A stretch of 64,000 bases of DNA, taken from contig NZ_CP101527.1 in assembly GCF_026427595.1 (NCBI RefSeq), positions 1,559,001 to 1,623,000 of the forward strand, given 5' to 3'. Origin of the DNA: Alkalimarinus sediminis (GTDB lineage: Bacteria; Pseudomonadota; Gammaproteobacteria; Pseudomonadales; Oleiphilaceae). Position 1 is the first letter of the stretch. Each line of letters opens with the position of its first letter. Below, piece by piece: positions 29,183 to 38,370 of the stretch. The notes beneath the pieces are model-generated. The model saw only the letters and a list, made by a program, of their open reading frames with translations. It ran no database searches and was not told where the DNA came from. The translations under genes were made by a program, and so were the position numbers.

Positions 29183-31006
29183 ATGTCTCATAAACTGTTA
29201 AATAGTCGTGATGTCGAGTTTCAATTATATGAAGTGCTTAACAGCGCAGCATTAACCCAACGCCCCCGATTCGCCGAACATAGTAAAGAAACCTTCAATG
29301 CAGCAATTGATACAGCAAAGCAGATAGCAACGGATCTTTATGCGCCTCATAACGCCAAACTAGATGCTAACGAACCACAGTTTGATGGTAAAAAGGTTAG
29401 CATGATCCCTGAAGTTAAAACCGCATTTGACGCCCTCGCCCAAGCAGGGTTCATAGCAGGCCGACAAGACTATGAATTAGAAGGGATGCAGTTACCAGAA
29501 GTTATAATGGCGATCTGTATGGGATATTTTACAGCTGCTAACCCTTCTTCTTCAGGATACTCTTTCTTAACATCAGCAGCCGCCAACCTTATTAATGTAT
29601 TTGCAAGTGAACCGTTAAAGGAAAAGTTCTTATCACCTATGCTTAAAGGTCGTTTTAGCGGCACTATGGCGCTAACCGAGCCTCATGCAGGCTCTTCTCT
29701 AGCAGACATAAGAACCACTGCAAAACAAACCGACAAAGGTCACTATCTGATAAAGGGGGATAAGATGTATATCTCCGGTGGTGATCACGAACTAACTGAA
29801 AACATCGTCCATCTGGTTTTAGCCAAAATTGAAGGTGCTCCAACCGGTGTCAAAGGTATATCCCTATTTTTGGTCCCCAAGTTCACCCTGGACAAAAACG
29901 GTAACCCAGAAAAGAGAAACGACGTGGCCCTGACTGGACTGATTCATAAGTTAGGCTACCGAGGCACTACGTCAACTGCCTTATCGTTCGGTGACAATGG
30001 TGATTGTGTTGGTTATCTGATTGGAGAGCCTCATCAAGGTCTTCGTTATATGTTCCAGATGATGAACGAGGCAAGGGTTGGCGTTGCAATGGGAGCAACG
30101 GTGATCGGCTATCGTGGTTATCTATATTCGCTAGAATATGCTGGCGAACGGTTACAAGGTCGCCATGCCACTGATGGCCCAGAAACCTCCCCTATTGCCA
30201 TTATTGAGCATGCCGATGTCCGCAGAATGCTACTTGCTCAAAAATCCTACGTCGAAGGTGGGCTATCCCTATGCTTGTACGGTGCTTCTCTGCTAGACGA
30301 TATTAATACTTTATCGTCTCCTGCAGAAGTGAAAGAGACCCACACTCTTCTCGATCTATTGACCCCAGTTATTAAATCTTGGTGCTCTGAGTTTGGACCA
30401 AAAGCCAATGACCTCGCAATTCAGGTATTAGGCGGTTCAGGCTATACAAGAGAGTACCCGGTTGAGCAGTACTGGAGAGATAACCGACTTAACCCGATAC
30501 ACGAAGGAACTAACGGTATTCAGGCGTTAGACCTATTAGGGCGTAAGGTATGGCAACACAATAGTTTAGGTTTACAGCTACTTGGTAAACGGATTCAAAC
30601 AGACATACAACAGGCTAAATCTTCAGGAGACGGTCGCATCACTGAGTGGGCTGATGAACTAGGTCAAGCCTTGCTATCGATTCAAAAAATCACTTTGCAA
30701 TTAGGATCTGATTTAGCGGCTAAAAAGGTTAATGAAACGCTTGCAAACGCCGCTTGTTATATGAATATCATCGGTAAAACGGTGGTTGCGTGGCTATGGT
30801 TGAGGCAAGCTATAGCGGCAGAATCTGGGCTAACTCGACTCAGTAGCACCGACAACACTAATACTGAAGATAACAATTTTTATCAGGGCAAGTTACAAGC
30901 GGCTCAGTACTTTTATAAATGGGAGCTACCTAGTATTGAGCAGGATATAAAGTTACTCACAGATCGTGACGATAGCTGTTATGGCATGAAGAAAGAGTGG
31001 TTTTAA
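29183..31006 (+). CDS. Acyl-CoA dehydrogenase with extended C-terminus
   Basis: This flavoenzyme should carry out the first oxidation step of acyl-CoA breakdown. It has the FAD/substrate motifs ALTEPHAGSSLADIRT and YISGGDHE, and the catalytic Glu in PIHEGTNGIQALDLLGRK. Its 607 residues exceed the usual 380 because of extra N- and C-terminal segments, as in FadE-like and PA-type long dehydrogenases. Chain-length preference is unknown. It lies near fadH and prpE. Confidence 0.9.
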   Translation: MSHKLLNSRDVEFQLYEVLNSAALTQRPRFAEHSKETFNAAIDTAKQIATDLYAPHNAKLDANEPQFDGKKVSMIPEVKTAFDALAQAGFIAGRQDYELEGMQLPEVIMAICMGYFTAANPSSSGYSFLTSAAANLINVFASEPLKEKFLSPMLKGRFSGTMALTEPHAGSSLADIRTTAKQTDKGHYLIKGDKMYISGGDHELTENIVHLVLAKIEGAPTGVKGISLFLVPKFTLDKNGNPEKRNDVALTGLIHKLGYRGTTSTALSFGDNGDCVGYLIGEPHQGLRYMFQMMNEARVGVAMGATVIGYRGYLYSLEYAGERLQGRHATDGPETSPIAIIEHADVRRMLLAQKSYVEGGLSLCLYGASLLDDINTLSSPAEVKETHTLLDLLTPVIKSWCSEFGPKANDLAIQVLGGSGYTREYPVEQYWRDNRLNPIHEGTNGIQALDLLGRKVWQHNSLGLQLLGKRIQTDIQQAKSSGDGRITEWADELGQALLSIQKITLQLGSDLAAKKVNETLANAACYMNIIGKTVVAWLWLRQAIAAESGLTRLSSTDNTNTEDNNFYQGKLQAAQYFYKWELPSIEQDIKLLTDRDDSCYGMKKEWF

Positions 31007-31101
31007 CCATAGGAAGGCAGCGTAACCTTAGTTGCGTTGCTCAATTTACTCAACCACTTGCTAAGTGAGCGCCCGTTATAAAAGCAACTCGTTACGAATG
31101 C

Positions 31102-31160
31102 TTACTTTGATAAGCTCCAGTGGTTATTACTTTGATAAGCACCATTGGTTATTACTTTGA
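31102..31160 (+). repeat. 25-bp tandem repeat over a gene's 3' end
   Basis: Two 25-bp units (31102-31126 and 31127-31151; TTACTTTGATAAGC..CA.TGGTTA) plus a 9-bp third start. The middle unit encodes the last residues and stop of the 31127-31390 gene, so the duplication lies just past its stop. Confidence 0.75.
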
Positions 31161-31390
31161 TGATGAGTCACTATCGCTTTACTGCTGGTACAAATTTTGG
31201 CAACCCTAGCGGTTTTAAGGTCAGTACTGGCCGCGATTTCATCTGTACTGCAAACATGATTGCCAGCATGTTTCTTTAGCAAGTTGATAATAGCGCTTTC
31301 GTCCATTTTGAACTTGACCCACATAAAAATCCAAACATGGGCAACAAGGGCTACGAAAACAACGATAGCAATAATTGAGGTGTCACTCAT
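31127..31390 (-). CDS. Small membrane-anchored protein of unknown function
   Basis: An N-terminal hydrophobic helix (about residues 6-26) is followed by a small soluble domain (CSTDEIAASTDLKTARVAKIC) that looks like a winged-helix-type fold. I do not recognise the family. It starts 24 bp after the PsiE-like gene, probably as part of one operon. Confidence 0.6.
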   Translation of the reverse strand: MSDTSIIAIVVFVALVAHVWIFMWVKFKMDESAIINLLKKHAGNHVCSTDEIAASTDLKTARVAKICTSSKAIVTHHQSNNQWCLSK

Positions 31391-31414
31391 GTGATTGCCT
31401 TTTAAGTGTTAATT

Positions 31415-31867
31415 TTAATCTTTAGCTTTATGTGGCTCTTTTCGCACCAACCAATAAGAGACACCTAGTGCGATGGTCACCAATGCAACACCAACAATTT
31501 GTTCAGCGGTAACCTCTTTAAGGTCTAGCACGATAACTTTTCGAGCAACTGCCATAAGTGCAGTTGCTATTACTAACTGAACTGGGACGACATTTGTGCC
31601 TAGATAGAGCCTAATATTAGTAAAAATTTCTATGGCGATTAATACTGCCATAAACGCTGCAAATGTTTCTAAAATGTCGCCCACATCTAATAGAAAATAA
31701 GGAGGCGTTTTCATTTTTTGATAGAGCACATACACAACGTCTGCGATACTCCAAAGTATCACTAACACCATTAAAATGGCCAAAAACTTCACAGCCACTC
31801 TGATAACACGATGGAGTGATCTTATAAGTGGGTCGGTATGGTCTTCTGGGATTTCTTCATGTCTCAT
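31415..31867 (-). CDS. PsiE-like phosphate-starvation-inducible membrane protein
   Basis: The 150-residue protein has four membrane helices (about 25-47, 62-82, 90-110, 122-142) and matches the PsiE family layout (FLLDVGDILETFAAFMAVLIAIEIF ..., short cytoplasmic ends). Function is unknown beyond the family's phosphate-starvation link. It leads a two-gene unit. Confidence 0.75.
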   Translation of the reverse strand: MRHEEIPEDHTDPLIRSLHRVIRVAVKFLAILMVLVILWSIADVVYVLYQKMKTPPYFLLDVGDILETFAAFMAVLIAIEIFTNIRLYLGTNVVPVQLVIATALMAVARKVIVLDLKEVTAEQIVGVALVTIALGVSYWLVRKEPHKAKD

Positions 31868-32154
31868 AGGGCATCAACATACTAGGTGGTTTTTCTATAA
31901 TAAACAAAGACTACAAACCAATTTGGAATAGTACAAGCTAGAATGAATAAATATTAATAGAGTTTAATCTCGATCAATAGGGGTTTAAGGCAGTATAGGC
32001 TCAAGACGCCCCCATAACACGCTCTTTATGATCGACTTTAGAGGTAGCAAAATCAAAACAACAAGAAACAGTGGCAACAATAAAAGCTCAGAAAAAATAA
32101 ATCGCGGTTAAAGACAGCACGCTGTATCAATTGAATTTAGATTAGGAACATATA

Positions 32155-34335
32155 ATGGAACAATCTATTAACACCTCAGCAATAGATTCGCAGGGGCAAG
32201 GTTTACACTATCGTACTTGTACTCTTTGCGAAGCGATGTGTGGGGTTGAGATAAAGACCGAGAATAATAAAATCGTTTCTATCAAAGGAGATAAAAATGA
32301 CCCGTTTAGTCGTGGGCATATATGCCCAAAGGCCACCGCTCTGCAAGACCTGCACGAAGACCCTGATCGTATCCGGCGTCCAATAGAACGAACCGACTCT
32401 GGTTGGAAAGAAATTAGCTGGAATGAAGCGCTAACTAAAACAGCAAATAGACTCAAAGATATTCAGCACAATTATGGGCGGGATGCCGTAGGCGCGTATT
32501 TGGGAAATCCAAATGTTCATAATATGGGGGCTATGCTGTTCGGTAAAGATTTACTGCATAAGCTACGCACAAAAAACAAATTTTCAGCAACATCAGTTGA
32601 TCAATTACCTCATCATGTTGTCTCTCACCTACTATTCGGCCATCAATTAATGATACCGGTACCCGATATAGATCGAACAGATCACTTCTTAATCATTGGC
32701 GGCAACCCCCTCGCCTCAAACGGCAGTATCATGTCGGTTCCAGACGTGAAAAATAGACTCAAAGCGATAAAAAAGCGCAAAGGTAAAGTAATTGTCATTG
32801 ATCCTCGAAGATCAGAAACCGCTGAGATCGCCAGCGAACACCATTTTATTACACCGGGTACTGATGCTCTCCTACTGCTAGCAATGCTGAACACAGTTTT
32901 TGAAGAACAGTTATGCTCACCAGGTGATCTAAAAAAACATGTCAACAACCTTTATTCACTAGAGCCAGTCGTTGCCCCCTATACAGCTGAACGAGTAGCC
33001 CCCATTACCGGTGTAAGCGCCGAAGCAACACGTCAATTAGTTAGAGAATTTTGCGCCGCAAAAACGGCAATATGTTATGGCAGAATGGGCTGCTCAGTTC
33101 AACAGTTTGGCACCCTCACTCAGTATTTGATTATGGCGTTCAACATCCTTACCGGTCGTCTTGACGCACCTGGCGGCATGATGTTTACCCATCCTGCTGC
33201 CGATATTTTGCCTAAATCTAGTAAAGGTCATTTTGGTAAGATTAAAAGTAGAGTTAGAGGCTTAAACGGCTTTGGCGGTGAACTCCCTGTTGCAGCGTTG
33301 GCCGAAGAGATACTGACCGAAGGTAAAGGTCAAATAAAAGCAATGGTCTTGGCAGCAGGTAACCCTGTTCTCTCTACCCCCAATGGTACCCAGCTCGACA
33401 AAGCATTTAGTCAGCTTGATTTTATGGTTTCTATCGATTTTTACCGTAATGAAAGTAACCGCCACGCAAACATTATATTACCCCCCGTAAGCGCACTAGA
33501 ACGAGAGCACTATGATATTGTTTTTCATACGCTAGCTGTTCGTAATACCGCAAAGTATTCTGAAGCGCTGTTTAACCCTAGCGAAGACGCAATGCATGAT
33601 TGGCAAATTTTTCTCGAACTAGCCTATCGACTAAATGGTAAACCAACACTAAAGCAGACTTTAGAGCACAGAGCGAAAATGGCGTTAGGGCCAAAGGCCG
33701 TGTTAGATTTACTTTTACGATCTGGACCTTACGGAGGTGGGTTAAACCTATTTAAAGGTATATCACTCTCTCAGTTAAAGAAAAACCCTCACGGTGTAGA
33801 CCTTGGCCCCCTTAACGCAAAGTTACCTATGGGTCTGTTTACACCTGACAAAAAAATCAATATGTCTCTCTCCTTTTTTAAGCCCGACATTCAGAGACTC
33901 GAACAACACTTTTTTGGCCAAGAAAGCAAAAAGACAAATCACAATAGCCTGCGACTAATTGGTCGTCGGCACGTTCGGAGCAATAATACCTGGCTTCACA
34001 ACAGTCGCCGCCTCGTTAAGGGTAAGTCTCGCTGCAACATGATGATCCACCCTGAAAGTGCCAGCGCACTTGGCCTCGAAAATGGTCAAATGGCTAAAGT
34101 CTCCTCTAGGACAGGCTCCGTCACAATTGCGACAGAAATAACTGACGAGATCATGCCTGGGGTGATTAGTATTCCTCACGGTTGGGGCCATAATAGAGAA
34201 GGAACGGGCTGGAAAATAGCAGAGAAACATGCAGGAGTCAGTGTAAATGACTTAACTGACGAGCTGTTTTTAGATGAGCTGTCTGGCAATGCGGCTCTTA
34301 ATGGCGTGCCCGTCACTGTTGAAGCGCAGCACTAA
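32155..34335 (+). CDS. Molybdopterin-dependent oxidoreductase, substrate unknown
   Basis: Cys22, Cys25, Cys29 and Cys57 (CTLCEAMC ... GHICPKA) form the 4Fe-4S site of the bis-MGD formate dehydrogenase/nitrate reductase superfamily. The body (GGNPLASNGS, VIDPRRSETA, GRMGCSVQQFGT, molydopterin-binding C-terminus about 605-720) is complete in 726 residues. There is no twin-arginine signal, so it should be cytoplasmic. No partner electron-transfer subunit or chaperone gene is adjacent. An AGGA site precedes ATG 32155. The 287-bp gap upstream (31868-32154) shows no gene. Confidence 0.88.
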   Translation: MEQSINTSAIDSQGQGLHYRTCTLCEAMCGVEIKTENNKIVSIKGDKNDPFSRGHICPKATALQDLHEDPDRIRRPIERTDSGWKEISWNEALTKTANRLKDIQHNYGRDAVGAYLGNPNVHNMGAMLFGKDLLHKLRTKNKFSATSVDQLPHHVVSHLLFGHQLMIPVPDIDRTDHFLIIGGNPLASNGSIMSVPDVKNRLKAIKKRKGKVIVIDPRRSETAEIASEHHFITPGTDALLLLAMLNTVFEEQLCSPGDLKKHVNNLYSLEPVVAPYTAERVAPITGVSAEATRQLVREFCAAKTAICYGRMGCSVQQFGTLTQYLIMAFNILTGRLDAPGGMMFTHPAADILPKSSKGHFGKIKSRVRGLNGFGGELPVAALAEEILTEGKGQIKAMVLAAGNPVLSTPNGTQLDKAFSQLDFMVSIDFYRNESNRHANIILPPVSALEREHYDIVFHTLAVRNTAKYSEALFNPSEDAMHDWQIFLELAYRLNGKPTLKQTLEHRAKMALGPKAVLDLLLRSGPYGGGLNLFKGISLSQLKKNPHGVDLGPLNAKLPMGLFTPDKKINMSLSFFKPDIQRLEQHFFGQESKKTNHNSLRLIGRRHVRSNNTWLHNSRRLVKGKSRCNMMIHPESASALGLENGQMAKVSSRTGSVTIATEITDEIMPGVISIPHGWGHNREGTGWKIAEKHAGVSVNDLTDELFLDELSGNAALNGVPVTVEAQH

Positions 34336-34354
34336 CTTTTACCACGGCAAGAGG

Positions 34355-34891
34355 TTACCAATAATCTGCGTTATTAAATGCTGCTACGGTTTCTAAAGCG
34401 CCTTTAATATCGTCAACACTTCCACCATTAATGGGCTGGGCTAGCCAGCCCTCTGGTTGCGATAACTTAAATGGTGGCTTAACCTCTTGCTCACTAATTT
34501 TCTTAAACCCCACTTTGGCATAGAAACGAGGGTCACCATAAGTCAACGCAAAGTCCACTCCTTGAGACTGTAGATATTGTAGCCCATAGTTAATTAATCG
34601 CTGACCTACGCCTTTTTGCTGCCAAGCAGCGTTAATAGCAACTGGAGAGAGTAAGTAGGCTAGTTTGTTAGTCGTTAGTGTTAAACGACTGAAAAAAATG
34701 CAGCCTACTATCTCCTCACCTGTTGATGCGACAAAACCAACAAGATCAGCGTTGTTGGTTGTAGAAACAAGGTCAGTTACGAGTGCACCAATAGCGCTAC
34801 CCTCATCTGGTCCCTCTGAGACAGTAAATGTATCGGTATACAGGTTTTCCACCTGCTCGAGTTGGCCATGTTCAAATTTAGAAATATCCAT
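34355..34891 (-). CDS. GNAT-family N-acetyltransferase
   Basis: The acetyl-CoA-binding core is visible as LSPVAINAAWQQKGVGQRLINYGLQYLQSQG (read in part) and the later YGDPRFYAKVGFKK. The substrate is not evident. I prefer ATG 34891 (MDISKF); a TTG two codons upstream is possible. It converges on the molybdopterin oxidoreductase gene with only 19 bp between. Confidence 0.8.
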   Translation of the reverse strand: MDISKFEHGQLEQVENLYTDTFTVSEGPDEGSAIGALVTDLVSTTNNADLVGFVASTGEEIVGCIFFSRLTLTTNKLAYLLSPVAINAAWQQKGVGQRLINYGLQYLQSQGVDFALTYGDPRFYAKVGFKKISEQEVKPPFKLSQPEGWLAQPINGGSVDDIKGALETVAAFNNADYW

Positions 34892-34967
34892 AAGCAAGCA
34901 TTCCTCTACGATTCCTCATAGCAAAACCATCAGTAGGGTTTAGACACCGTTGTCCCATATTTTATCG

Positions 34968-35180
34968 TCAGTCAAATACTCGATAAACTGTGTTCCAAAT
35001 ATCGCAAATTTCTTGAATTTTCTCCTCAAGCGAAGGGTCTGCCCCCACTTCAATAACTAAGTGGAGACACCCCCCCTCTTCTGCAACACATTTGAACCCT
35101 GGTAGCGCATGTATACGCGAAAAGAAAACGCGTTCATCCTCTTTACACTTAAATATAACCCCCTTGATCTCAATTTTCAT
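34968..35180 (-). CDS. Small protein of unknown function
   Basis: A 70-residue soluble protein (MKIEIKGVIFKCKEDE...) with an AGGA site upstream of its ATG. It has an alpha/beta look with two Cys, and no family that I recognise. Confidence 0.6.
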   Translation of the reverse strand: MKIEIKGVIFKCKEDERVFFSRIHALPGFKCVAEEGGCLHLVIEVGADPSLEEKIQEICDIWNTVYRVFD

Positions 35181-35317
35181 TGGGCTTTCCTGGTTTAATG
35201 TAGGTAAAGAATCATCTCAGGTAGTTTTAGCATGAGGTTTCACTCAAACAACTATGTATTGATGAGTAGGTTTATTAACATAACCCCGCTCAACCATATA
35301 GCTTTTACAGATACCAG

Positions 35318-35719
35318 TTAACTCGGAAGACCTTTGAGTTGCGGAACTAACTCCAACTCAGCATCCCAGACGGCCCTGCTTGCGGTCAAGATGTGTGCAG
35401 TTGGCAACACCGTCACTTCCGAATCCAAGCTCCCTGCAGGAATGACGACCAGACCGGTGCTGTGAGTAGTTGGCAATGCGGAACCACAAGTTTTACAAAA
35501 ACTTTTTGTGTGTCGCGTACCTGGAAGCGTAAAGGATGCTACGCACTCTGAGCCCTGAAGCCAGACTAGCTTTGCTGAATTCGAAAATAAATTAGCTGCA
35601 TGAGCAGAGCCTGTATCCTTTTGACAATACTGACAGTGACAAAGATAAAAGCTATCGAACTCTCCTTGTACGATGAACTTGGCACTTTCACAAAGACAAG
35701 AACCAGAATAATCAGCCAT
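35318..35719 (-). CDS. GFA (glutathione-dependent formaldehyde-activating-like) family protein
   Basis: The zinc-binding Cys set of the GFA/CENP-V fold is present: SCLCESAKF, CHCQYCQKDTGS and FCKTCGSALP. The biochemical role of most family members is unproven despite the name. ATG 35719 (MADYSG) has a GAGGGG site. A second, different GFA protein is encoded in the cassette array at 49698. Confidence 0.88.
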   Translation of the reverse strand: MADYSGSCLCESAKFIVQGEFDSFYLCHCQYCQKDTGSAHAANLFSNSAKLVWLQGSECVASFTLPGTRHTKSFCKTCGSALPTTHSTGLVVIPAGSLDSEVTVLPTAHILTASRAVWDAELELVPQLKGLPS

Positions 35720-35886
35720 AAACACCCCTCTATTATCGTTTATCGGTGGTTAATAGTTAAACTATCCTCATTGAGCTTGTGTCTATTGATTGTTTTTGTA
35801 AACCAAGCGTTAGACAAAAGTACAAACTAAAATTAATAAACTTCAAGTAGTAACGAGCAGAGCTATTTCGACTTTAATTTTAATGA

Positions 35887-36462
35887 TTAAGATGGCATTT
35901 CGTGACGAATTAGTAAGTTAATATATTTATCAAAGCGCTTTCTTCGAGTTTCTGGTTTTTTGGCACTAGTCAGTCCAAGCGCAATCACATAACGTTTTGA
36001 CTTACTTAGCGATTCGAAAAATTCTTTTGCCTTTGGCTTATTTTCTAGCGCATCTAAAAAGTCAGTGGGGACCTCAATCTCACTTGCCGAATAAGCCCGC
36101 GCCCACCTACCGTCTAGCTTGGCTTCTTTAACATGCAGAAGTCCTGAGTCTTTCATGCGACCTTCAGCTATCAAACGCTCCACATGCGCCCTATTCCTTT
36201 TTGACCAACTGCTACCACGTTGTCTTGGGGTTATCCTCTGAAGATACGCTTGGTCATCAATAGATTTCTTAACACTATCAATCCACCCCCAACACAACGA
36301 TTCAACCACAACTTCATCCCAAGTGACGCTAGCGATACTGGTTCTCTTTTTGAATATCTTCACCCATAGCTCGGTTTTGCTAGAGTGGTTCGTTTCAAAC
36401 CAGGTTTCTAGCTCTCTTGGATTTGCAAAAGCAATGACTTTTGATTGATCTTCTTTAACCAT
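35887..36462 (-). CDS. YdeI/OmpD-associated family protein
   Basis: The 191-residue soluble protein has the family motifs WDEVVVESLCWGWIDS, RITPRQRGSSWSKRN and a C-terminal YINLLIRHE. The biological role is unclear. It stands alone between short gaps. Confidence 0.8.
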   Translation of the reverse strand: MVKEDQSKVIAFANPRELETWFETNHSSKTELWVKIFKKRTSIASVTWDEVVVESLCWGWIDSVKKSIDDQAYLQRITPRQRGSSWSKRNRAHVERLIAEGRMKDSGLLHVKEAKLDGRWARAYSASEIEVPTDFLDALENKPKAKEFFESLSKSKRYVIALGLTSAKKPETRRKRFDKYINLLIRHEMPS

Positions 36463-36618
36463 AAATCAACCCTTTTGAGGGTGGCGAATCCATATTCGGA
36501 GCTTTCTGAGTATGTGAGGCCACAAGGTGTATGGCTTTTGCGATAGAATGCTTTGAAACCAGCAAGGATCAAAGTCACAGGCTATTTGGCCGAAATTGCC
36601 TGGCCTACACATTTATTT

Positions 36619-36921
36619 TTAAGACTTGATTTCCTCAAGTTCAAACTCAATGCCACCTGTACTAGGAGCAATTTTGTTATACACCCACAACCCAATCCTC
36701 ATCATTATATAACCCATCATCCCTTGAAAAATTGGCATAATCAGAAAAACCACCCCAAATGAACCAGAAGTAATTTCATTACCACTTGCATCAACAGGTG
36801 AAGGCATAAGCATGGACAACAAGCTAAATGGGATAATGATAATCAAAGATGTCACCGCCACTAAGATAGCAAATACTTTTGCTGTTTGATGCGTGGAAAA
36901 TTTTTTAACCTGTACCTTCAT
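36619..36921 (-). CDS. Small two-helix membrane protein (DUF3566-like)
   Basis: Two long hydrophobic segments (about residues 16-38 and 53-80) flank a short polar loop; the N-terminus is basic. A GGAGAG site precedes the ATG. It resembles DUF3566-type membrane domains, with no known role. Confidence 0.65.
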   Translation of the reverse strand: MKVQVKKFSTHQTAKVFAILVAVTSLIIIIPFSLLSMLMPSPVDASGNEITSGSFGVVFLIMPIFQGMMGYIMMRIGLWVYNKIAPSTGGIEFELEEIKS

Positions 36922-37077
36922 TTATACTCTCCTAGACTTTTGGGCGATACTTAAAGTATCCACTCCAATTAAATAGCAACCGCTGTGTTTTCTTCAAACT
37001 AAACAGGGCTTTCTTCATTATTTGCTGAATGTTAAATTTTACGGTTATAAGATTTCAGTGAAAGCAAATATAGCGGC

Positions 37078-37167
37078 TTACACTTCTGAGATCGACTCAT
37101 CACGTTTGGTATGGGTCACCTTATCTTTGATAGTCTCTTGTTGCTGCTTTTTATGGCTGTGCGTCAT
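37078..37167 (-). CDS. Possible 29-residue peptide after the Imm11-like gene
   Basis: ATG 37167 follows the TAG of the Imm11-like gene directly (TAGATG) and gives a very polar 29-residue frame (THSHKKQQQETIKDK...). It may be a translationally coupled peptide or chance. The remaining gap 36922-37077 holds no gene. Confidence 0.25.
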   Translation of the reverse strand: MTHSHKKQQQETIKDKVTHTKRDESISEV

Positions 37168-37761
37168 CTAAACCATTATCCAATCTTCTGGCTTGGTGAA
37201 TGCGAAAGTATTAATCCCTGCGCTATCAACTGCATCCTTTACTTCTTGCGTAACAACAGTTGTCATCACGTTGTCTGACAGTCTAAAGATTTTAAGCCCT
37301 TTAGATTCATGTTCATCAATACTGAAACCATTTATAGAACTATCTATGAGGCCTTTACCATTTTCGTTAGTGTGCGCTTTATCATTGTCTATTAATGAAT
37401 GTGATAAGCCCACTATATTAAAAGCAAACCAATCATATGACTCTTTTCTATCCCTATAAGTAATATGAACAGGAAAAAACTCAACATTATCAACGCCTAC
37501 ATCAAGTAGGATATTTTTTAATCTGGGAGATATCAGGCTTATAGAGTCATCATAATAATCTGGAGGAGCTCCTTCGTAACCAAATAGTGGTGTCGCTTGA
37601 ACTTGAATAATGTTTTCCGGCGGCTTAGCCAACTTCTTTCCGCTATGCCAGCCTCCATCAGGATTAACTAAGAGTTCTTCATGAACTTCAAGAAATGGAG
37701 GGTCATCATATTCATCTTCGTCAATACTCGGATTTTCTATATCATTTAGTACGTAAAACAT
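37168..37761 (-). CDS. Imm11-like (DUF1629) immunity-type protein
   Basis: The 197-residue acidic soluble protein has the pattern seen in Imm11/DUF1629 proteins: an opening YVLND, a central LLDVGVDNVEFFPVHI and an adjacent YDWFAFNIVGL. Such proteins usually protect against a polymorphic-toxin C-terminal domain; no toxin gene is adjacent. It lies just outside the leftmost attC site, so it may be the distal end of the array whose own attC has decayed. Confidence 0.55.
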   Translation of the reverse strand: MFYVLNDIENPSIDEDEYDDPPFLEVHEELLVNPDGGWHSGKKLAKPPENIIQVQATPLFGYEGAPPDYYDDSISLISPRLKNILLDVGVDNVEFFPVHITYRDRKESYDWFAFNIVGLSHSLIDNDKAHTNENGKGLIDSSINGFSIDEHESKGLKIFRLSDNVMTTVVTQEVKDAVDSAGINTFAFTKPEDWIMV

Positions 37762-37903
37762 TAGATTCCGTTCTCACTTTATCTCCTTTTGAGTAATCAC
37801 AGATGTGGCAAAAAACTTCAACTAATGACTTTTCATTATCAAGAGTTACAGACGCTGATTCATCCCCGAAAAACTCAACATACTTCATCGTAGGTTGACT
37901 CAT
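37742..37903 (-). CDS. Small unknown protein overlapping the Imm11-like gene
   Basis: A 53-residue frame from ATG 37903 (MSQPTMKYVEFFGDESAS...) ends 20 bp inside the next gene in another frame. It contains FCHICDYSKGD. It fills the space between the last attC and the Imm11-like gene, so it may be a truncated cassette gene. Confidence 0.4.
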   Translation of the reverse strand: MSQPTMKYVEFFGDESASVTLDNEKSLVEVFCHICDYSKGDKVRTESNVLRTK

Positions 37904-37922
37904 GATGTGCGCTGGTCTTCGC

Positions 37923-38005
37923 CACTAACTCCGCGAACACAGGGGACGAATATGGAGCGCTGAAGGCGCGTAGTATTTGGCATCCTGTGCTTTGCTTGGT
38001 TATAT
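37923..38005 (-). repeat. attC site 1 (distal end of array)
   Basis: 83 bp, CGCGAACACAGG family. The left core CACTAAC and the TAACTCC after it depart from the TAACGCC of all related sites, as expected for a decayed last site. Confidence 0.85.
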
Positions 38006-38370
38006 TAAAGTGTCGGATATTTATCGATAACAACATCCTTTATTTCACTTGTTAGATGAGCAGTTTCTGGAATAAAACTAATCAAATAACGATCTCGCCC
38101 TTGCTTTACTGCATAAGCGATAATGTGATCACTAACGGTATATACCTCTGAATTACCTAAATTATCTTCTACAAACTCAGCAGTCATTGTATTGTAGGGG
38201 TGATTATTATTAAGGAAGTCATATATCATTAGCGCGCGTAACTCTTCACCCCCATCTTTCCAAGATTTCGAGCTAAAAGTAGTTACACCTAGAAATTTAA
38301 ACTCCTCAGTACTTGTCGCTGAAGAGCAACCAATAAGAATAGAATAAAAAAATATTGTAATTAATTTCAT
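38005..38370 (-). CDS. Cassette 1: lipoprotein of unknown function
   Basis: A short signal sequence ends in a lipobox (LIGCSS, Cys15), so the 121-residue protein should be lipid-anchored in the envelope. Its ATG overlaps the stop of the upstream DUF6973-type gene (ATGA); both share one cassette and are translationally coupled. It could be the partner or immunity protein of that gene product. Confidence 0.7.
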   Translation of the reverse strand: MKLITIFFYSILIGCSSATSTEEFKFLGVTTFSSKSWKDGGEELRALMIYDFLNNNHPYNTMTAEFVEDNLGNSEVYTVSDHIIAYAVKQGRDRYLISFIPETAHLTSEIKDVVIDKYPTL

